DNA of 64,000 nucleotides, taken from positions 3,217,001 to 3,281,000 of the forward strand of contig CM028919.1 in assembly GCA_016801845.1 (NCBI GenBank), read 5' to 3'. The translations under genes and the position numbers were made by a program. This document shows, piece after piece, positions 26,318 through 39,700 of the stretch. The notes under the pieces are model-generated. The model saw only the letters and a list, made by a program, of their open reading frames with translations. It made no database searches and had not been told where the DNA came from. The stretch's first letter is position 1; every line of letters starts with the position of its first letter. This stretch comes from Polydactylus sextarius (taxonomy: Eukaryota > Chordata > Actinopteri > Polynemidae).

Positions 26318-26705
26318 ATCAACCACAACACTGAAACCTCCTGCATTTTAATTGTGGAGGTCCTTCTATTATTGCCCATCAGGACATAGACATTGATTTG
26401 AATTTCTGAATTTTCAGCATATCCCATAGATTCTCAACCCAGGTTGGAATCAGTAGTTGAGAGGTTTGATCAATACATTGTTCTTTGTCGTGTTTCATGA
26501 GTCATTTCTTAGCAGTTTTTGTAATCCTGCAGGGCATATTGTCCTGGTCAGGGTATGCTGCCGTCAAGGAGTTCCACCATGGAGATAACTTCCAGATGCA
26601 TGTTAGGGTCCAAGATTTCTGAACAGAACATTTCACTGTAACAAGATGACCAATGTTATTCACACTGCCTGTTGGCAATTGTAAAGTTGGCAATTTTAAA
26701 GTTGT
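26318..26705 (-). mobile_element. Second Tc1/mariner-type transposon, degraded
   Basis: The left end (ACCAATCAACCACAACACTG) resembles the terminal repeat of a second fish Tc1/mariner-like family, distinct from the copy at 12482-13340. The following 'TGGAGGTCCTTCTATTATTGCCC' type region, 'CAGCATATCCCATAGATTCTCAA' type region, 'GGGCATATTGTCCTGG' and 'GAACAGAACATTTCACTG' segments occur in the order expected for its transposase gene read in reverse. The frame is broken many times. The right half of the element is absent. Confidence 0.7.
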
Positions 26706-29672
26706 GGCTGATTTGTAAGAAAAGTCAGTAGAAATGTGACCTAAACTCCACATCCACATGGTGATGCAGATTTTTGCCAGGGAGCTTTAGCCTTGTTCTT
26801 TTAGCATGACATCAAACATGACATCTAGCTTGGAAGTTAAGAAAATCCACTGCTATAAGACATCATTTCAATATGGCAGAAATCATGAACACTATCTGGA
26901 AATAGAGGCATCATTTTGTTTTCCACAGCCCAAAACCGAGGACCTGATCATTTCAAACATTACCAGCTTTGAGTACCCATTGTCATAGTAAACAACACGT
27001 GCTGAACTTAATTTCAAACCTATTTTTGTTTCATCCATGTACAGTGGTACACAGGAGCACACAATTATATCATATTTTCACTCTCGAGCTGTCCACAGCT
27101 GACAGGTACTGTGGACTGTGTTGGCCTAAGCAGCTCAAATGGAAATTACATAGAAAATGAATTTACATGGATATTTATTTGCTTCCAAGCACACACTGAG
27201 CTGCTTGGTATGTGACAGAGATAAGCAAAATGTGATGGAAATCCACATTCCCACACCACACATGTTGCTGTGGGAACATTTCAACAATATTGTTTGAAGG
27301 GGACTAAAGTACATTATACAGCTGGCTGGATGTTCACATCTACCAATGACTAACATCATCAGTTGAGTGCCAAGCACCCACATGGCAGGAAAAGCTTCTT
27401 GCTGTATTTTATTTTATTTTTTTTTTATTTTGGCTGTTGGTACAAAATCAGATTTCCCTCCCACCACTGTGCTCAGGTTCGTTTCAGGATTTTATGGGAA
27501 ATGTACTTTGCTTCTGTAGACATATGTTTGTATATCAACAGATCTTTTTTTTCAACTCTTACTACCACCAAGCCTGTTTGTGGACCAAACCCTCAATTGT
27601 TCTCCCACACTATATGAGCAAGGACTTTTTAATTTCTTCTTTATTTATTATTTTTTTAAATATTTTTGTGGCACAAAACAAACTAATGATTATTTTTACT
27701 CTTACCTTCCAAAAGAATTGGTATAATGATCCAGCTGTTTATGTCATGCTGCAGATAAAGGGCTGCTGTGACATCCTGTCATCTGTTTCTGACACCATCT
27801 ACCTCAGAGCCTCGCAGATGGCAAAACCCTCTGATCCCACATCTTGTTAAGCGCTGTGATGGCATGTGACAGAGGTCAGCAAAGGTGACTTTTCAGCTCC
27901 TGAATTTCCAGTTGCTGCTATTGTGCTGCAGAATAAGAAGATTATATCCATCTATCCGTAGCCAGACTTCCTTATTCTGTCATTACAGCTGAGGATTATC
28001 CTGAGCTACTTAGGGAAAATTGGATTTCAGTAACTGTACATTTAAAGTTGTCGCAACATGTAAAATGTCATTTCTGCCACAGTGTCATAATGAATTCTGT
28101 TGAGATGAAAGGTCCCACGCACACTGATGCAATTTTGCCAAATATAAGGAACTTACATCTCATGATTTCAAGGTGATATGATGCTGACTGTTTCTAGAAA
28201 ACACACCAAACATTCCTCTCAGAAGTGAGGTAGTCTACATTTAAAGATGACAGTGTGACATTTGCCTCCATAATCTGACAAACTATCCCAAGCTGTCCTG
28301 ATGTACTCATCCCCCACACCTGCTTCACTGAGGGAAAGACATGCATGAATAAAGGTGGAATTAGCTTAGGGACTACATCTGTATTCATTTTTCTCTAACC
28401 TCAAGGATCTGCAACAACCCTCCCCCCAACATCTGCTCCATCCAGCTCCCTGCAGCCTGAACCATGTTTCCAGCTAATTACAACATCTTGAAGAGCTTAA
28501 AGTCAATGATGAAAAAAGCAGGTGTGCAGAGCCAGAGGGTCCTGCTAACCAGGATTTCAGGCACAACACAAACAAGTTAATTCACCTGCGTGCCACCAAG
28601 AAAGCGCACAGGAAATAGGGGGATGGATGAGTGTCTAATCTGTTTTAAGGGTTCTTGATCACCTACTCAAATTTCCAAGGCTAAACATTTTTGTGAACTT
28701 TAATTTTTCAGTGTCACTTTGTGAAACCATATCTAATACATATGTTTTGTAAAACTGGATTTATGCCAGATTTACATCGTGTCAGATGTTTAATAAAGAT
28801 GTTGCTAATGTAGAAGTGAATATCCTGTGTATGGATAACATGTTCATTTAATTTGACTTTAATTACGCCAACATATTCAGTTATCCCTGAATATGGGATC
28901 GCAAGTACCCATTTATCTATTTTCATTTGCATAACTATGGTCATGACAATAGGTAAGGGTTGGAAGGACGGTCTCTTCACCACAACAGTCTGGTACAATA
29001 CCTATTTTACTTCTGATGCTACAACAATCCATCTGTCCACCTCTCACTCAGTCCTACCCTCTATTGAGAACACGACCCCTAGATAGTTGTAACTCCTTCA
29101 CATGGGACAACAACTTATACACAACCTAAAGTGGTTCAGCAATGTTTGACTTGAATGTTTGAGCCATGTTCCCAATTTGCAATTTATCCAGTAATTGTTG
29201 AGACATTTTAATAAGAGCCACAAATGCAAGCCTCATCATAGTGTTAGAGAAAAAAAAATATCAGTGAGTCCTCATAATCATTATACTCCATCCTCTGGGC
29301 CTCAAGGATAAGATGAAGAAAATTTCATAGAAGACTATTCAATAGCTGAATCCTTTCATTAGAAAACACAAGCTAAAAGTGACATTAGAGGAAATATCAG
29401 GAGGTCACTACAGTCATTAGGATTCAACCATAGATGTTTGTTAAAATATTACAGCAATCAATAGAGTAATTGGTGTGATATTTCAGTCTAGACTGAAGTG
29501 GTGGAGAGGCTGGCAAGCTCCATCCCTGGAACTGTTAACTTCCTTATGCTGCAAAAAATAATCAGATGTAGGACCAGCTATTAAAAAGATCTAAGCAAAC
29601 TAACTGCTTTTTGTTGGGTCAGTCTGTGCAAAGCTGTTGATGTCGATACTATCGTATCACACTGCAGCTGTG
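26706..29672. other. Non-coding stretch, no gene recognised
   Basis: No gene seen. An open frame of 137 codons at 27437-27850 plus has no recognisable motif. A segment at about 27945-28010 weakly resembles the CATCCAT-type retroposon ends seen elsewhere in the window. Confidence 0.5.
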
Positions 29673-29943
29673 TGAAGTTGGCACCTCATGTGTTGAAAAT
29701 AAGCACAAAATCATTTGTGTTGATTTGTTCATATTTGTGCACATTTGTGCAGCCAAAAATAAACATTTGTGTTCAAACCAATTTAGAAATATTAAACATG
29801 TACTTATCTGGTGACCCCAGGCCACCCAGCACCCCATTAGTGCAAAAATGACTCCAAAATAGTTGCAATCGTTTGTACAGACAAAAATTAACACAAATGA
29901 TTTTATACTTGTGCTATTTGCAACACATGGGGTGCCAACTTCA
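29673..29943. mobile_element. MITE-like element with long terminal inverted repeats
   Basis: The left arm (from 29673, TGAAGTTGGCACC...) and the right arm (ending 29943, ...GGTGCCAACTTCA) are inverted copies of each other. The match extends about 55 bases inwards through the 'CATGTGTTG' and 'AAAATCATTTGTGTT' segments. Only two of the first 25 positions differ. The whole unit is 271 bp and has no coding frame, which fits a miniature inverted-repeat transposable element. The interior contains repeated ATTTGTG words. I could not identify a target-site duplication, so the outer boundary and superfamily are uncertain. A non-mobile palindrome is the alternative. Confidence 0.7.
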
Positions 29944-29949
29944 TGCGGG

Positions 29950-30870
29950 TTCAAAGTGCACATGATTCCTCTGTCCCATGTGTTTCCACCTGAATATTTT
30001 AGATTTTAGATTTCAGAGTCGCATTTTAGAGTCGCTTCTCAGACAGGATGGACCTCAATATTTTTCTCAATGCCAGTTCCCACAGATCCACTTCTGCTCC
30101 ACTTAGACTCTCTGAGTGGCCTTTTAGAGAAGAAAATATAAGTGACAGATGACTGTAACAGAGGTGCTTAGGACATGCTGTATTTATTTGCCTTAATTCT
30201 AGTGCAGAGCAGTCAAGTCCCCCTACTTTGCCCCTGAAGTAAGTCTCAGCTCTTCAAAGATTTATATATCTTGAGGCTGTAGTTGTAGTTTCATGACCTA
30301 TCTTGCTCTTCTTAAATACACACTGAATACACTAGGCCTGTGCTCTACTCTTACATGATAGGTGTTGTGATCGGTCGATGCAATCTTGATGATAAACCTA
30401 AAGTACTCTGAGAGGGCACACATTGTTGTTGGATCTAGCGAAGCTCAGAGCCCCAAGGGATCCACTGAGCAGCTTTAATGTCTTTCTGGGGAGAAGTAAC
30501 TGCAAACAAGCGGTCATTCTGTCTGCTGCTGCAGGTTAGCTCCAGGCCAGGCACACTGACATGGAAATCAGGAAGATAAATTCCACAGTGAAAGACGCAG
30601 TGAAAGGATATGACTATATTAAAGTACAGTGATATCAAAATTTTCTCTTCCATTAAGACAAAGAATAATTTTGTATGGCTCATCAGAGGCAGTTTCATTA
30701 ATTCACCCAATCCAATGTGATTTGGGGTAATCTGTCATATAAAACTGCCATCACTGATGGCAGATCCAGGACCAGCTTTGTTTTGGTTTCAAATCTCAGT
30801 ACTGTTTCACTCTACATTTACTGAGAATTACATGCTAAATTATCCCTATGCATGAATGTGGGCGTGTCTG
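29950..30870. other. Non-coding stretch, no gene recognised
   Basis: No gene or element was recognised. The 91-codon open frame at 30435-30710 minus has no known motif. Confidence 0.5.
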
Positions 30871-30876
30871 TTTGTT

Positions 30877-30992
30877 TGTCTACAAATGGAAGCTCTGTGA
30901 TAGGGTGACAACCTGTCCAGAATGTACGCAGCCCTCAGCTATAGTCAGCTGAGGTTAACAGCATAGGTAATACATGGATGGATGAGTAATAA
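30877..30992 (+). repeat. GATG-tailed retroposon 3' end, degraded
   Basis: The segment reads like 'GGGTGACAACCTGTCCAGAATGTACGCAGCC', then 'TCAGCTGAGGTTAACAGCAT', then CATGGATGGATGA. Fish genomes contain many copies of this type, in the order 'CTGGTGACCTGTCCAGGGTGTACCCC', 'TCAGCTGGGATAGGCTCCAGC', (GATG)n, derived from the 3' ends of non-LTR retrotransposons. The exact family is uncertain. Confidence 0.6.
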
Positions 30993-31115
30993 CAATGATC
31001 TGTGATGCACATGATCTTGATGATGATGACTGTGATGGGGCGCTAAGCCCCTGGCTGTTTGCAGAGCACTGCAGGAAACCCTGCACTGTGAGCTCATTCT
31101 CAGGAGGCAAACTGT

Positions 31116-31426
<311 letters not shown>

Positions 31427-31429
31427 GAC

Positions 31430-32180
31430 TTTCTCTGTGAGTGTAAACCTGGGAGTCAGTGCCAGAACACGAAATGATACCGGCAATATGCAGCACCAGA
31501 TGTAAAGAGGAGTAGAAGAGTAACAAGCATTCATACATTTTCAAGACAATAACGTCAAATATAACAATTTAATGACATCACGTTGTAAAGCTGCATTGCT
31601 ATATGTTTTGGCCACAGTGGGGCAAATTAAAAACCCAATTAGATCTCATTACCTCAGGTCATGCTTTTCTAGTCCCAGTGTTTTAGTCATTATTTCCTGT
31701 TTTAGGTTGAAATACTCACTTCTTGCTTTTAGTACCTTTATGTGTCCCATGTGATGTCTTTCAGCTTTTTGCCTGCTTCTTTTCGTACACCAAAACCTGC
31801 TTTCAGTAAACATTTTTAGTCTTATAGTGTTTTCAGTGTTAATTATTATTTTGGTCAAACTCTTCAAAAAAAAAAAAATAAATAAATAATGTGGCTCTTT
31901 AACTGCCAAATGCTCCACTAATGTTGACCAGCTAAAAGCTGAGGTGTGTGTGCCTGTTATTTGATGCTGGGCATGGAGCCAACGGTGGGTTTATCACTGA
32001 AAATTGCTGGATCCAGGAGGTTACAATACAGAAACAAAGAGATAAACAGTGTTAAGTGTGAAGAGTGTGTGAACAGTACTCGGTCATTTGAGCCATCGTT
32101 GATATAAAAATGCATCAAGATTTGGTCTGACTATGCATTTGATCTTTATTTCAGTTAAATTTGCTCAATATTAATTTTGT
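31430..32180. other. Non-coding stretch, no gene recognised
   Basis: No gene seen. An A-rich run grading into AAAT units lies at about 31866-31890. Confidence 0.5.
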
Positions 32181-32187
32181 AAGGTGA

Positions 32188-32506
32188 TTTTACCAGACAG
32201 GTCAGTCAGTTTATTCCCAAACCACAGAGAGCGACAGTGACTATACTGTTATTATCTCCCTGAGAGGAGATGAACCAGGGCCAAATGGAGTAAATGCTCC
32301 TGGCGAGGGACACTTTGAGGAGGTCAGGTCAGCCATACAGCGGGGACAGTAATGGCCACCTTGTGCCTCGCCCCGACAATGACAGTGATGATTATGAGTA
32401 CGCCCTCAAGCCACATGAATTCCCAAAGAAGTCGTGGATGACAGTGCCACTTTTGGCCCAGGTCTTAGGTGGATCAGAGCTGACAAACACAAAACAGGAT
32501 AAATGA
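32188..32506 (+). other. Candidate decayed coding segment, identity unknown
   Basis: One plus-strand frame is open from 32188 to the TAA at 32350 and has protein-like, acidic composition (TESDSDYTVIISLRGDE, then NGVNAPGEGHFEEV). A second frame, open from 32294, takes over with GDSNGHLVPRPDNDSDDYEY and ends at 32506. Reading both as one protein would need a single frameshift near 32325-32350. A polypyrimidine-plus-AG signal precedes 32220, so an exon starting there is another possibility. The minus strand also has few stops here, so the signal may come only from higher GC. I do not recognise a family. It could be a broken exon, a piece of mobile-element coding sequence, or chance. Confidence 0.25.
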
Positions 32507-32509
32507 CCT

Positions 32510-35500
32510 GTTCACCTTTCATGGGAGGTGTAAAAAATAAAAAACATATATTCACACTATAATAGTCATCCAATACCCTCTTTTCTGCTTGGCTGTTCCC
32601 AGTAGAGGAAAAAAAAATCACTTCTTCTTTTCATTGGGTATAAATCAGGTTTGTGTGAGCATGTCTCCTCCAGGAAAAACAGTTAAAGATGATAAAAATA
32701 CAAATGCTCATTAGTGTTTCCAGTAATTTTAACTTAGTGAAACACATTTATGGACTTGAACCACACGCTTGTCATTACATAAAATCCCACGGTGAGACTT
32801 TCACCCCTATTTCTTTCAGCAGTAGCTGTTCAGTGTATTGTTATGTTGTAAATGTCTCTTTTTATAGTCGTTTCATGGCTGGTGGATTCCTACGCAGTAT
32901 TCAAACTGTGTACCCCCTAACACAAGATGTTTGTACTTGATGCGATATGGAACCTACTCCTATTGGAAATAATAGTGGTTAAGTGCTCTACTGTGTTCAC
33001 CAGCAGGTAACTCAATGGATTTTTAGAGCATTTGGCTGAAAACAGCTGATGCAGATGAGAGCAGCAGCAATGAACCAGAAGAACAAGGTTGTACCCAAAA
33101 AAAAAAAAAACAATACTGTTGGAAATGCAGAGTCTGTGATAACTCCTCCTACGATTCATCATAATGAGCGATTCAATTGTTTACATAATAATACTAATAT
33201 TTACTGCTTTAACGATTTTAACTTTTGTAGCTTCTAATTGGGATTTACACAGTTAATTCTCAGGGTGACTATACATTATACATTTATGACTTCATTAATC
33301 ATAATGATTATAATTACCAGCTATTAAGTTTTGCTCATCTTGTCTCAGTGTACTCATATTTTAAATGTCTGCTTGTAGTCATGAATAAACTGTGTCTCTG
33401 TCTCAATACATGTGGTTATGTGCACATACATTCAATTTTCTGTGTGTATACAAAATTATATATATAGGTGCACAGAATCGACTTTAACACAGAAATTCAA
33501 TATACGACACGTGTCCTATACAATGATAATGTTGACTCAAAACTGTATGTAGTTGAATATATATAGATACACCATTCACAGTTAGAAGTGGGAACTCTAT
33601 CTCTCTGTGTGTGTGGAAATAAAGCTTCCACATTTTTGCCAAAAGAAAAATCTAAATGACACAAAATGGGAAAGGTATTTGCTGTTGCTTTGAACCCAGA
33701 GTCACAGACGAGTGTCTTACATATCTGTGAACTCTGTAGGCTCCACATGAATCATACTTTGTGGAAATGAGTCCAGCCTTGCCCTTGTTTGTGCTGCACA
33801 GCTGTATCTAAGAGCAGACCGGTGCCGTCGCTCCATTGTCATTCTGGATGGCATGATGTGAAGCATTGTGTGGAAAATTGCCTGCACTGTGGTGGGGGGC
33901 AATGTATTGTTATGGTGCACACTCTTACAAAAGACTGAAAATGGGACTCAGCGCTGCTGACAACGTAAAGGACAGTTTATACAGTGATGTGTGTTGCATG
34001 AGACACAGAAAGTTGTCAGACTGAACACTGCGGCTGAAAATGTGTCGCATGAAATTTCAGGGGAGAACTTCAGCAGGATTTTAGTGGAATAAATCCATCT
34101 CTCTCATTCCTGCTGAACTCAGAGCTGATTTCATTTCTCCTCCTCAAGCTTGGCCTCATCATTTTATACCTTCTTATGACTGCACATATTTTGAATGTGT
34201 TGTGTTGCATAATGCTCAATTCAGCATAACTCAATCACAGTTATTCATGAGTGTGAAACAATATAAATCCCATTGCTATTTATCAGTCACTGAGTTATAT
34301 TTCTCTCAAGGACTTTAATTCTGTTAGTCTGAGCTTCTCGAAGCTTTTGACTCGCTTTGTTTTAACCTCAAAAGACGAGCAATTATGTAAATCTGGAAAA
34401 TAATAACCATAAAAGTGTTGTTGTTTTGCTTTTTTTTTTTTTTTGCCCAGATGATTAGTGTAACCAGGTTTTCTTTATGCATGCAGAGAAATTAATCTTT
34501 CACTTTTCATTTCTCGCAAGTTCACAGGCTGGTGACAGCGATGATAGCTGCATTTGTTTGAACTGACAACATGAACAACAGGATCTGTCTGAAAAGTCAC
34601 ATGAATTATTATTATTATTTTTTGCCTTAAATGAATGTATGCAAGTGTATTTACCACATACACTCACAACGTTCTTGCAATGTACATTCGGTGTCATTCA
34701 TCCCAGAGTTAAGAAGTTGTTTCACTTGGTAAACTCACGAAGTAGCTAAACATAAGCAGAGGTGATCACATTACAGTTAGCATATTGATGATGCCATCAT
34801 GGTGGTTTGTATTCTGTGTAGTAGCAGAAGCTTTCAGACTTCTTTCTTGCCTTCCTGCTATAATCTGTGCAGTTTAATACTTAAACAGTAAAACGTACAT
34901 ATAGACTGTATTTGAGGGAAAACACTGGCACATTTGATGCATCAAAAGAAATTTGTATTTATAAATCTCTTCATTGTACATCAGTCAGAGACCACACCAA
35001 CCTCTACTACAGGAAAAGTCTCAACCTGTTTAAAGATCAAAGAGATATGAAATAAATACAGAGCGTATACAGGGTATCACTGTGTACTTGTATCCCCTTA
35101 TTGAAGAAAAACACCTAACTCATTACTAATGTTTTCAACACAAGAGCACCTGAGGCTAAAAAAGGCAAAAAAATCAATCCTGATTCATGCTCCACTCCTG
35201 CACAGCTGCATAATGTATCACTGTTGATGGTGATATCATCAGTATTTACTGTCTCTCATGAACATTGAGCTATACACTAATGCGCTGTGTGTTGTCGGCT
35301 GCACAGAATGTTTCAATATCTGTATCATGGTAGATCACTCTATCAATACATTTGTTTTTAATGAGTATGAATCAAATGGAAGTATTTGAAACATTACCAG
35401 TGAGTGGAAACATTTTGCAGCAGTTCTGATAATAACAACTCAGTGAATCATTTTTCATGGTTTGTAAGTATTTGATGATGATGCTTTGTTGGTTAAACTC

Positions 35501-36610
35501 TTTTATTTCCACCTGTATAGCCAGTGCCAATTTAAAAAGCTTTTCACAAATGTATTCATTCATTTGATCATTTGTAAAGGTATTTTGCAGCAGCCTGTTT
35601 TAGAGTGATGTGTGTGGTCTGATGTCCTCCCTTCGTTTCTAACATTCTCTCTGTGTTTCTCGGTGGCAAAGTCATTTGCTACCAAGATTTCACATTTGTG
35701 AAAAAGTTGTGGTAATTGGTCGATTGAATTTGCGTTAATAGTTGTTAAGGAAATCCTAGAGGGTCTGAAATTTTTAAAGAACAATGTGTCAGAGAAAGTC
35801 TGGAAACATGAACGCCGCATTCTGTTTAATGGCCTGCTCGTCAGTTAATTTCGGTTATGAACTTTTTCACTGCTATAACCAAACGTCATGGTTTTTCATC
35901 AAGGCCAGTGGTTACCCTTCGACTCATTTCATATTAAGAAGCGTTTCATTTTGTGAAAGGCCCTCACACGGAACAAAGAAGAAAGTGGAATGAGATCACA
36001 TTGCTTTACTCCTGACACAGCTATTTTTCAACCTTGAGCAGTTTTCAACAAAGGCCCCTGTGCTCTAGTTAATACATTATTCTCCCTTCATACAAGACAA
36101 GTTGTTTGATATGATATAATGAAGTTGTTGCACGTTGGCCAGACTATCCTTGGCATAGAATGAAGCTCCAATCCAATTAGCATACATGGCTGTAAAGAGC
36201 CCAGTGATGTTGTTTAAGCGTTCGGTCTTTATCAAATGAAAGAGATGAGAAATATTCAAAGGGCAACTATCGAATAAAGGGCTGGATTGTCGATTCCAGT
36301 AGGATTATACAAGAAAAAAGATTTGTTTTTAAAAAAAAGACATCCTATGTTTGTCGGTTAGAAAATACATCTCAAATAGATCAGCAAACATATGTTCAAT
36401 TGCGTAAAGAAAAACTAACTAAAATGAGCTTTTACTTTGTTTAAATGCCCTTTAATCCAGCCTTGCTAGCAGCCAAGAAAACTGTGAAAAGAAACAAGTG
36501 CTAACAGAAACAAATTTGTGTTGCTGGCTCACTCTTTATCGATTTGCATGCACCTTTGGGTCTCTGTTATTCCTGCTTGGATTTTTATTAGAGTCAGTTT
36601 CTGTGGCCCT
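32510..36610. other. Non-coding stretch, no gene recognised
   Basis: No gene or nameable element. There are scattered A/T runs (for example 34431-34444) and a TA-rich patch near 33460. The remaining sequence appears unique. Confidence 0.5.
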
Positions 36611-36616
36611 TCCTAC

Positions 36617-36716
36617 CTTTACAGCTCCCTCATTGATGGTTTTCATGGCCTGAGGCCGCTGCTTCAGCCACGCAGGCTCCCAGACACGTGGACGGTCCAT
36701 GGACCAAGATGAGTCT
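36617..36716 (-). other. Candidate internal exon, gene unknown
   Basis: On the minus strand a 100-base segment is bounded by a strong splice acceptor and a good donor. The acceptor is a long pyrimidine tract ending TTACCCTAG (intron side 36717-36745). The donor is AAAG followed by GTAGGA at 36616. One frame is open across the whole segment (33 codons after one leading base), starting DSSWSMDRPRVWEPAWLKQ and ending NEGAVK, with no stop. The composition is protein-like. On the plus strand the same block also has splice-like ends, but all three frames contain stops. No partner exon was found in the window, and I do not recognise the peptide. If real, the gene has introns longer than can be followed here. 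Confidence 0.35.
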
Positions 36717-36719
36717 CTA

Positions 36720-39700
36720 GGGTAAGGTATGGAGAGGATGGGGGTGTAAGCACTATGTAAGCAGGGTATCTAGAAAGGCATAGTGTTTTCCCTTGAGCCA
36801 GAATAGCTTAACCCAGCAGGGAGTTCTGGTCAGCTGTCCAACATTACTGACCTCTTACCCATCACTGAGAAATGAGACGGCTGGATGTTAGATCAGCACA
36901 GGGAAGGAAAAAAGTCTATATGGGAGAGATGAAAAGAGAAGAGGGAGGGACTTTTTTTGAAGTGTGGTAAACAACCTCTATCTGAGTTCTCTTCGCCTGT
37001 GAAGGTATGTGGTGGACCAGTGTACCTGCTGTTTGTCTCTGCTCTTGTCTTTCACAGCAGAAAACTATCCACAGCATGTGTGGAGAGGCACAGGTGATGA
37101 AAGCATTGCTAAAGTGAAATAACAACATACTTCCCTGTGCAGCTCTCTGGGTGTACAATAATTGTTGCAACATCATAATGGAACCTGAAGCAAACGTGTC
37201 TCTGGTGAAGAGTAGGACATTTTGAAGGAACCTAATGTCATCATTAGTTCCCGCTGAGGTTACCCATGTGTCTCCTTAGAGTCCACTTGTGTCATATTGT
37301 GCCCACGTCAGAGGTGTTTTGGGGGGTTTCTTCTACAGCCAAGTCACTCTGCCCATCTCTCCTTTGGTGGCTTTAAAGGAAAAGCTTGGGAAATAGACAA
37401 TGGCTGACTTTATGACCCTGTGGGCTGTTCGGAGCAAAACTGAAACCACTGTGCTGCCTCTTGCAGTATACACAGTGGTGCATTTTAACCATGCCTTAAC
37501 ACATTTTCATTCTTTTTATTTCTTTCTTTTCTTCATTTTTTTTTTCATTACCTCCTTATTTCCTTTGAAATTTGAGTTCAGTTTGAGTTTTGACACCAGG
37601 GTTCTCGTCATTGTGTAGGTGGTGTAATATAATGGAATCCATGAGTTAAACCATAAGTAGTGTACATCTCACACATCACTTAGTAATAAATCTTGTGGTC
37701 TGACTTTTGGAATCACAATTCCCTGTTTCATTTTGGTACTCACTTTTCTTATGTGTTTTGTTCCCTAGAGTTTGGTTTAGGGTATTTATGTTCACCATTA
37801 TGTTCAGACTGTATGTCTGCTCAAGGCCAACACAGTAATGAATAAAACAGAAGATGTCTCAGTCTTGACATCGCTAGACTCATTGGACTAAAATAAGAAT
37901 CGGTAATAAACTTCACCTTAAGGAGCTTCTAATTTTTGTTGATGCTGTTGTTTCCTGATGCCCATTCCCAAATAAATTTGCATTTAGTAAAATCCCCATA
38001 TTTTTTTTTTTTTTTTTTTAAATTTTTGTCAAACATTGGCCCTCAAGGACCCCTCCCTCCCGCCCCCTCTCTATCTCTCTCTTGAGCAATAGCAGCCTCA
38101 CTGCTGCATTTCATGTGTATTTGCACATGAAATAGTGCAGCATCTTCAGTCTGTACAAGCACTTTGTATTTTATGCTAATGGAAAACATTTTTGTATTCC
38201 GTCAAGCTACTGACTCCTTGTCTACTCTTATTAACTAGGGTGGATATTGTAGCAATTTGTTATGCATTTAATTATACTTTTTAGTGAGTTTTATTGTTGC
38301 ACTTAAGTTTTATAGCTTAATTATGACTTTACTGAAAATCTCATTGCCATCAAATCTTTGTCACCAGACAGTCACACTCACATTAATCTGCTCAAAACGA
38401 TATCATCATGCATATCTTAGCATGTAAGCAGCTTTTTTTTTATTTGTTCTGTCGGCAAGTTCAACTAAATGTAGACAAAAGTATTGTATCAGTCTACCTA
38501 AATGTTCAGCACAGAGAAAATAAGTATAATTGTGTATTTTAAAAACAGAATCAGTCTCTGAAAATGTGATTCTGGCAAAGGAGGGTCCATTGCTGCCTCA
38601 ATAATGTATTATTAGCCTGCTTTAAGAATTTTAATGCCTTTGAATTATTCAGATTTGGCAGAATATGTGAAACAACGGGAATAGCAAATTCAAGGTCTGC
38701 CAGCACCCACCTTCCCCAATAAACAGCATTAATCTAAAACCCACACCCTAGAGACCTTCACACATGCACACATACAAATGCACTAGACAATGAGGAACTC
38801 ATGTGCTCATGTCTGGTGACTGACAGCACCGAGCAAGGTCAGGTCAGTCAAGGCTAGCCCTTGATCTCTGCCCGAGTGGCCTGTGCTCATGAAAATGTAA
38901 ATGCGGGTCTCGTGTAGTGACTATGATCTGATGTAATTTGTACGACCACGACTGGTCCAGAATAAACAGCAACTGATGGGTGGGCAAACGGTAGAGTCAC
39001 CTTCCGCTCATTCTTTTAATTAAAGTATCAGGAGGAACAAGGATGGTAACTGAATGTGAGCTACTTCTCAACTAAGCTGAGTCAGTCAGAGTAAACTGAC
39101 TAAATAAACTGTTGTAACCAGATCCAGGATTCTGATACAGAAAATCCTGGTGCTGGTTGGGACATTACAGTTGGATGTAGCCTCTGTAAAGTGTCCAGCC
39201 TTGTTCAGAATTAGACTAGGTGCAGAGTAGATGACATGCACCCATGTTGACATTGTCTATCGCAGTAATAGTTACCATGCCAATCATGTTGCTATGGTTG
39301 CAAACTTATATTTTCAAGCACCAGTGAATAGAACAATGAAAATGACTGCTCAGATTTTAAAACAAGAAAAAAAAACTGCCCTTTATAATGAGTATGTGGA
39401 TCTTTTAATATGCAAACTAAATTAAAATGGCAGATGATAACAATGGTAGGTTGATTATGAGGTTGGACAGTAGAGGGATTTAGGAAAAAAAAAAAAAAAA
39501 AGGAAACCTTCCTCAGGCAGCTAGGAGAGACTCTAGTCTGCTCAAAACCAGCAGGAGGGAGACCCCCGTCTGAAATCTCACCCTACAGCTCTGTCTTCAT
39601 GGATGTGAGTGTTTGGAGACATCTCACCAGTGTGAGGCAGGCTCAGAGGCAAACTTTTTATTCCACATTAAAAGAAAGTTTGTCAGACACCAGTCTGGAG

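Noticed and set aside
27437..27850. 137-codon plus-strand open frame
   Set aside because: Aromatic-rich translation of T-rich DNA with no motif. A second overlapping frame is open as well.
27945..28010. Possible CATCCAT-type retroposon end
   Set aside because: Only a few words match and the order is not convincing.
32390..32482. Minus-strand exon reading from a good acceptor at 32482
   Set aside because: It would not be in phase with the candidate exon at 36617-36716, since that frame meets a stop at once. The only long open frame there stops at a TAA after 28 codons.
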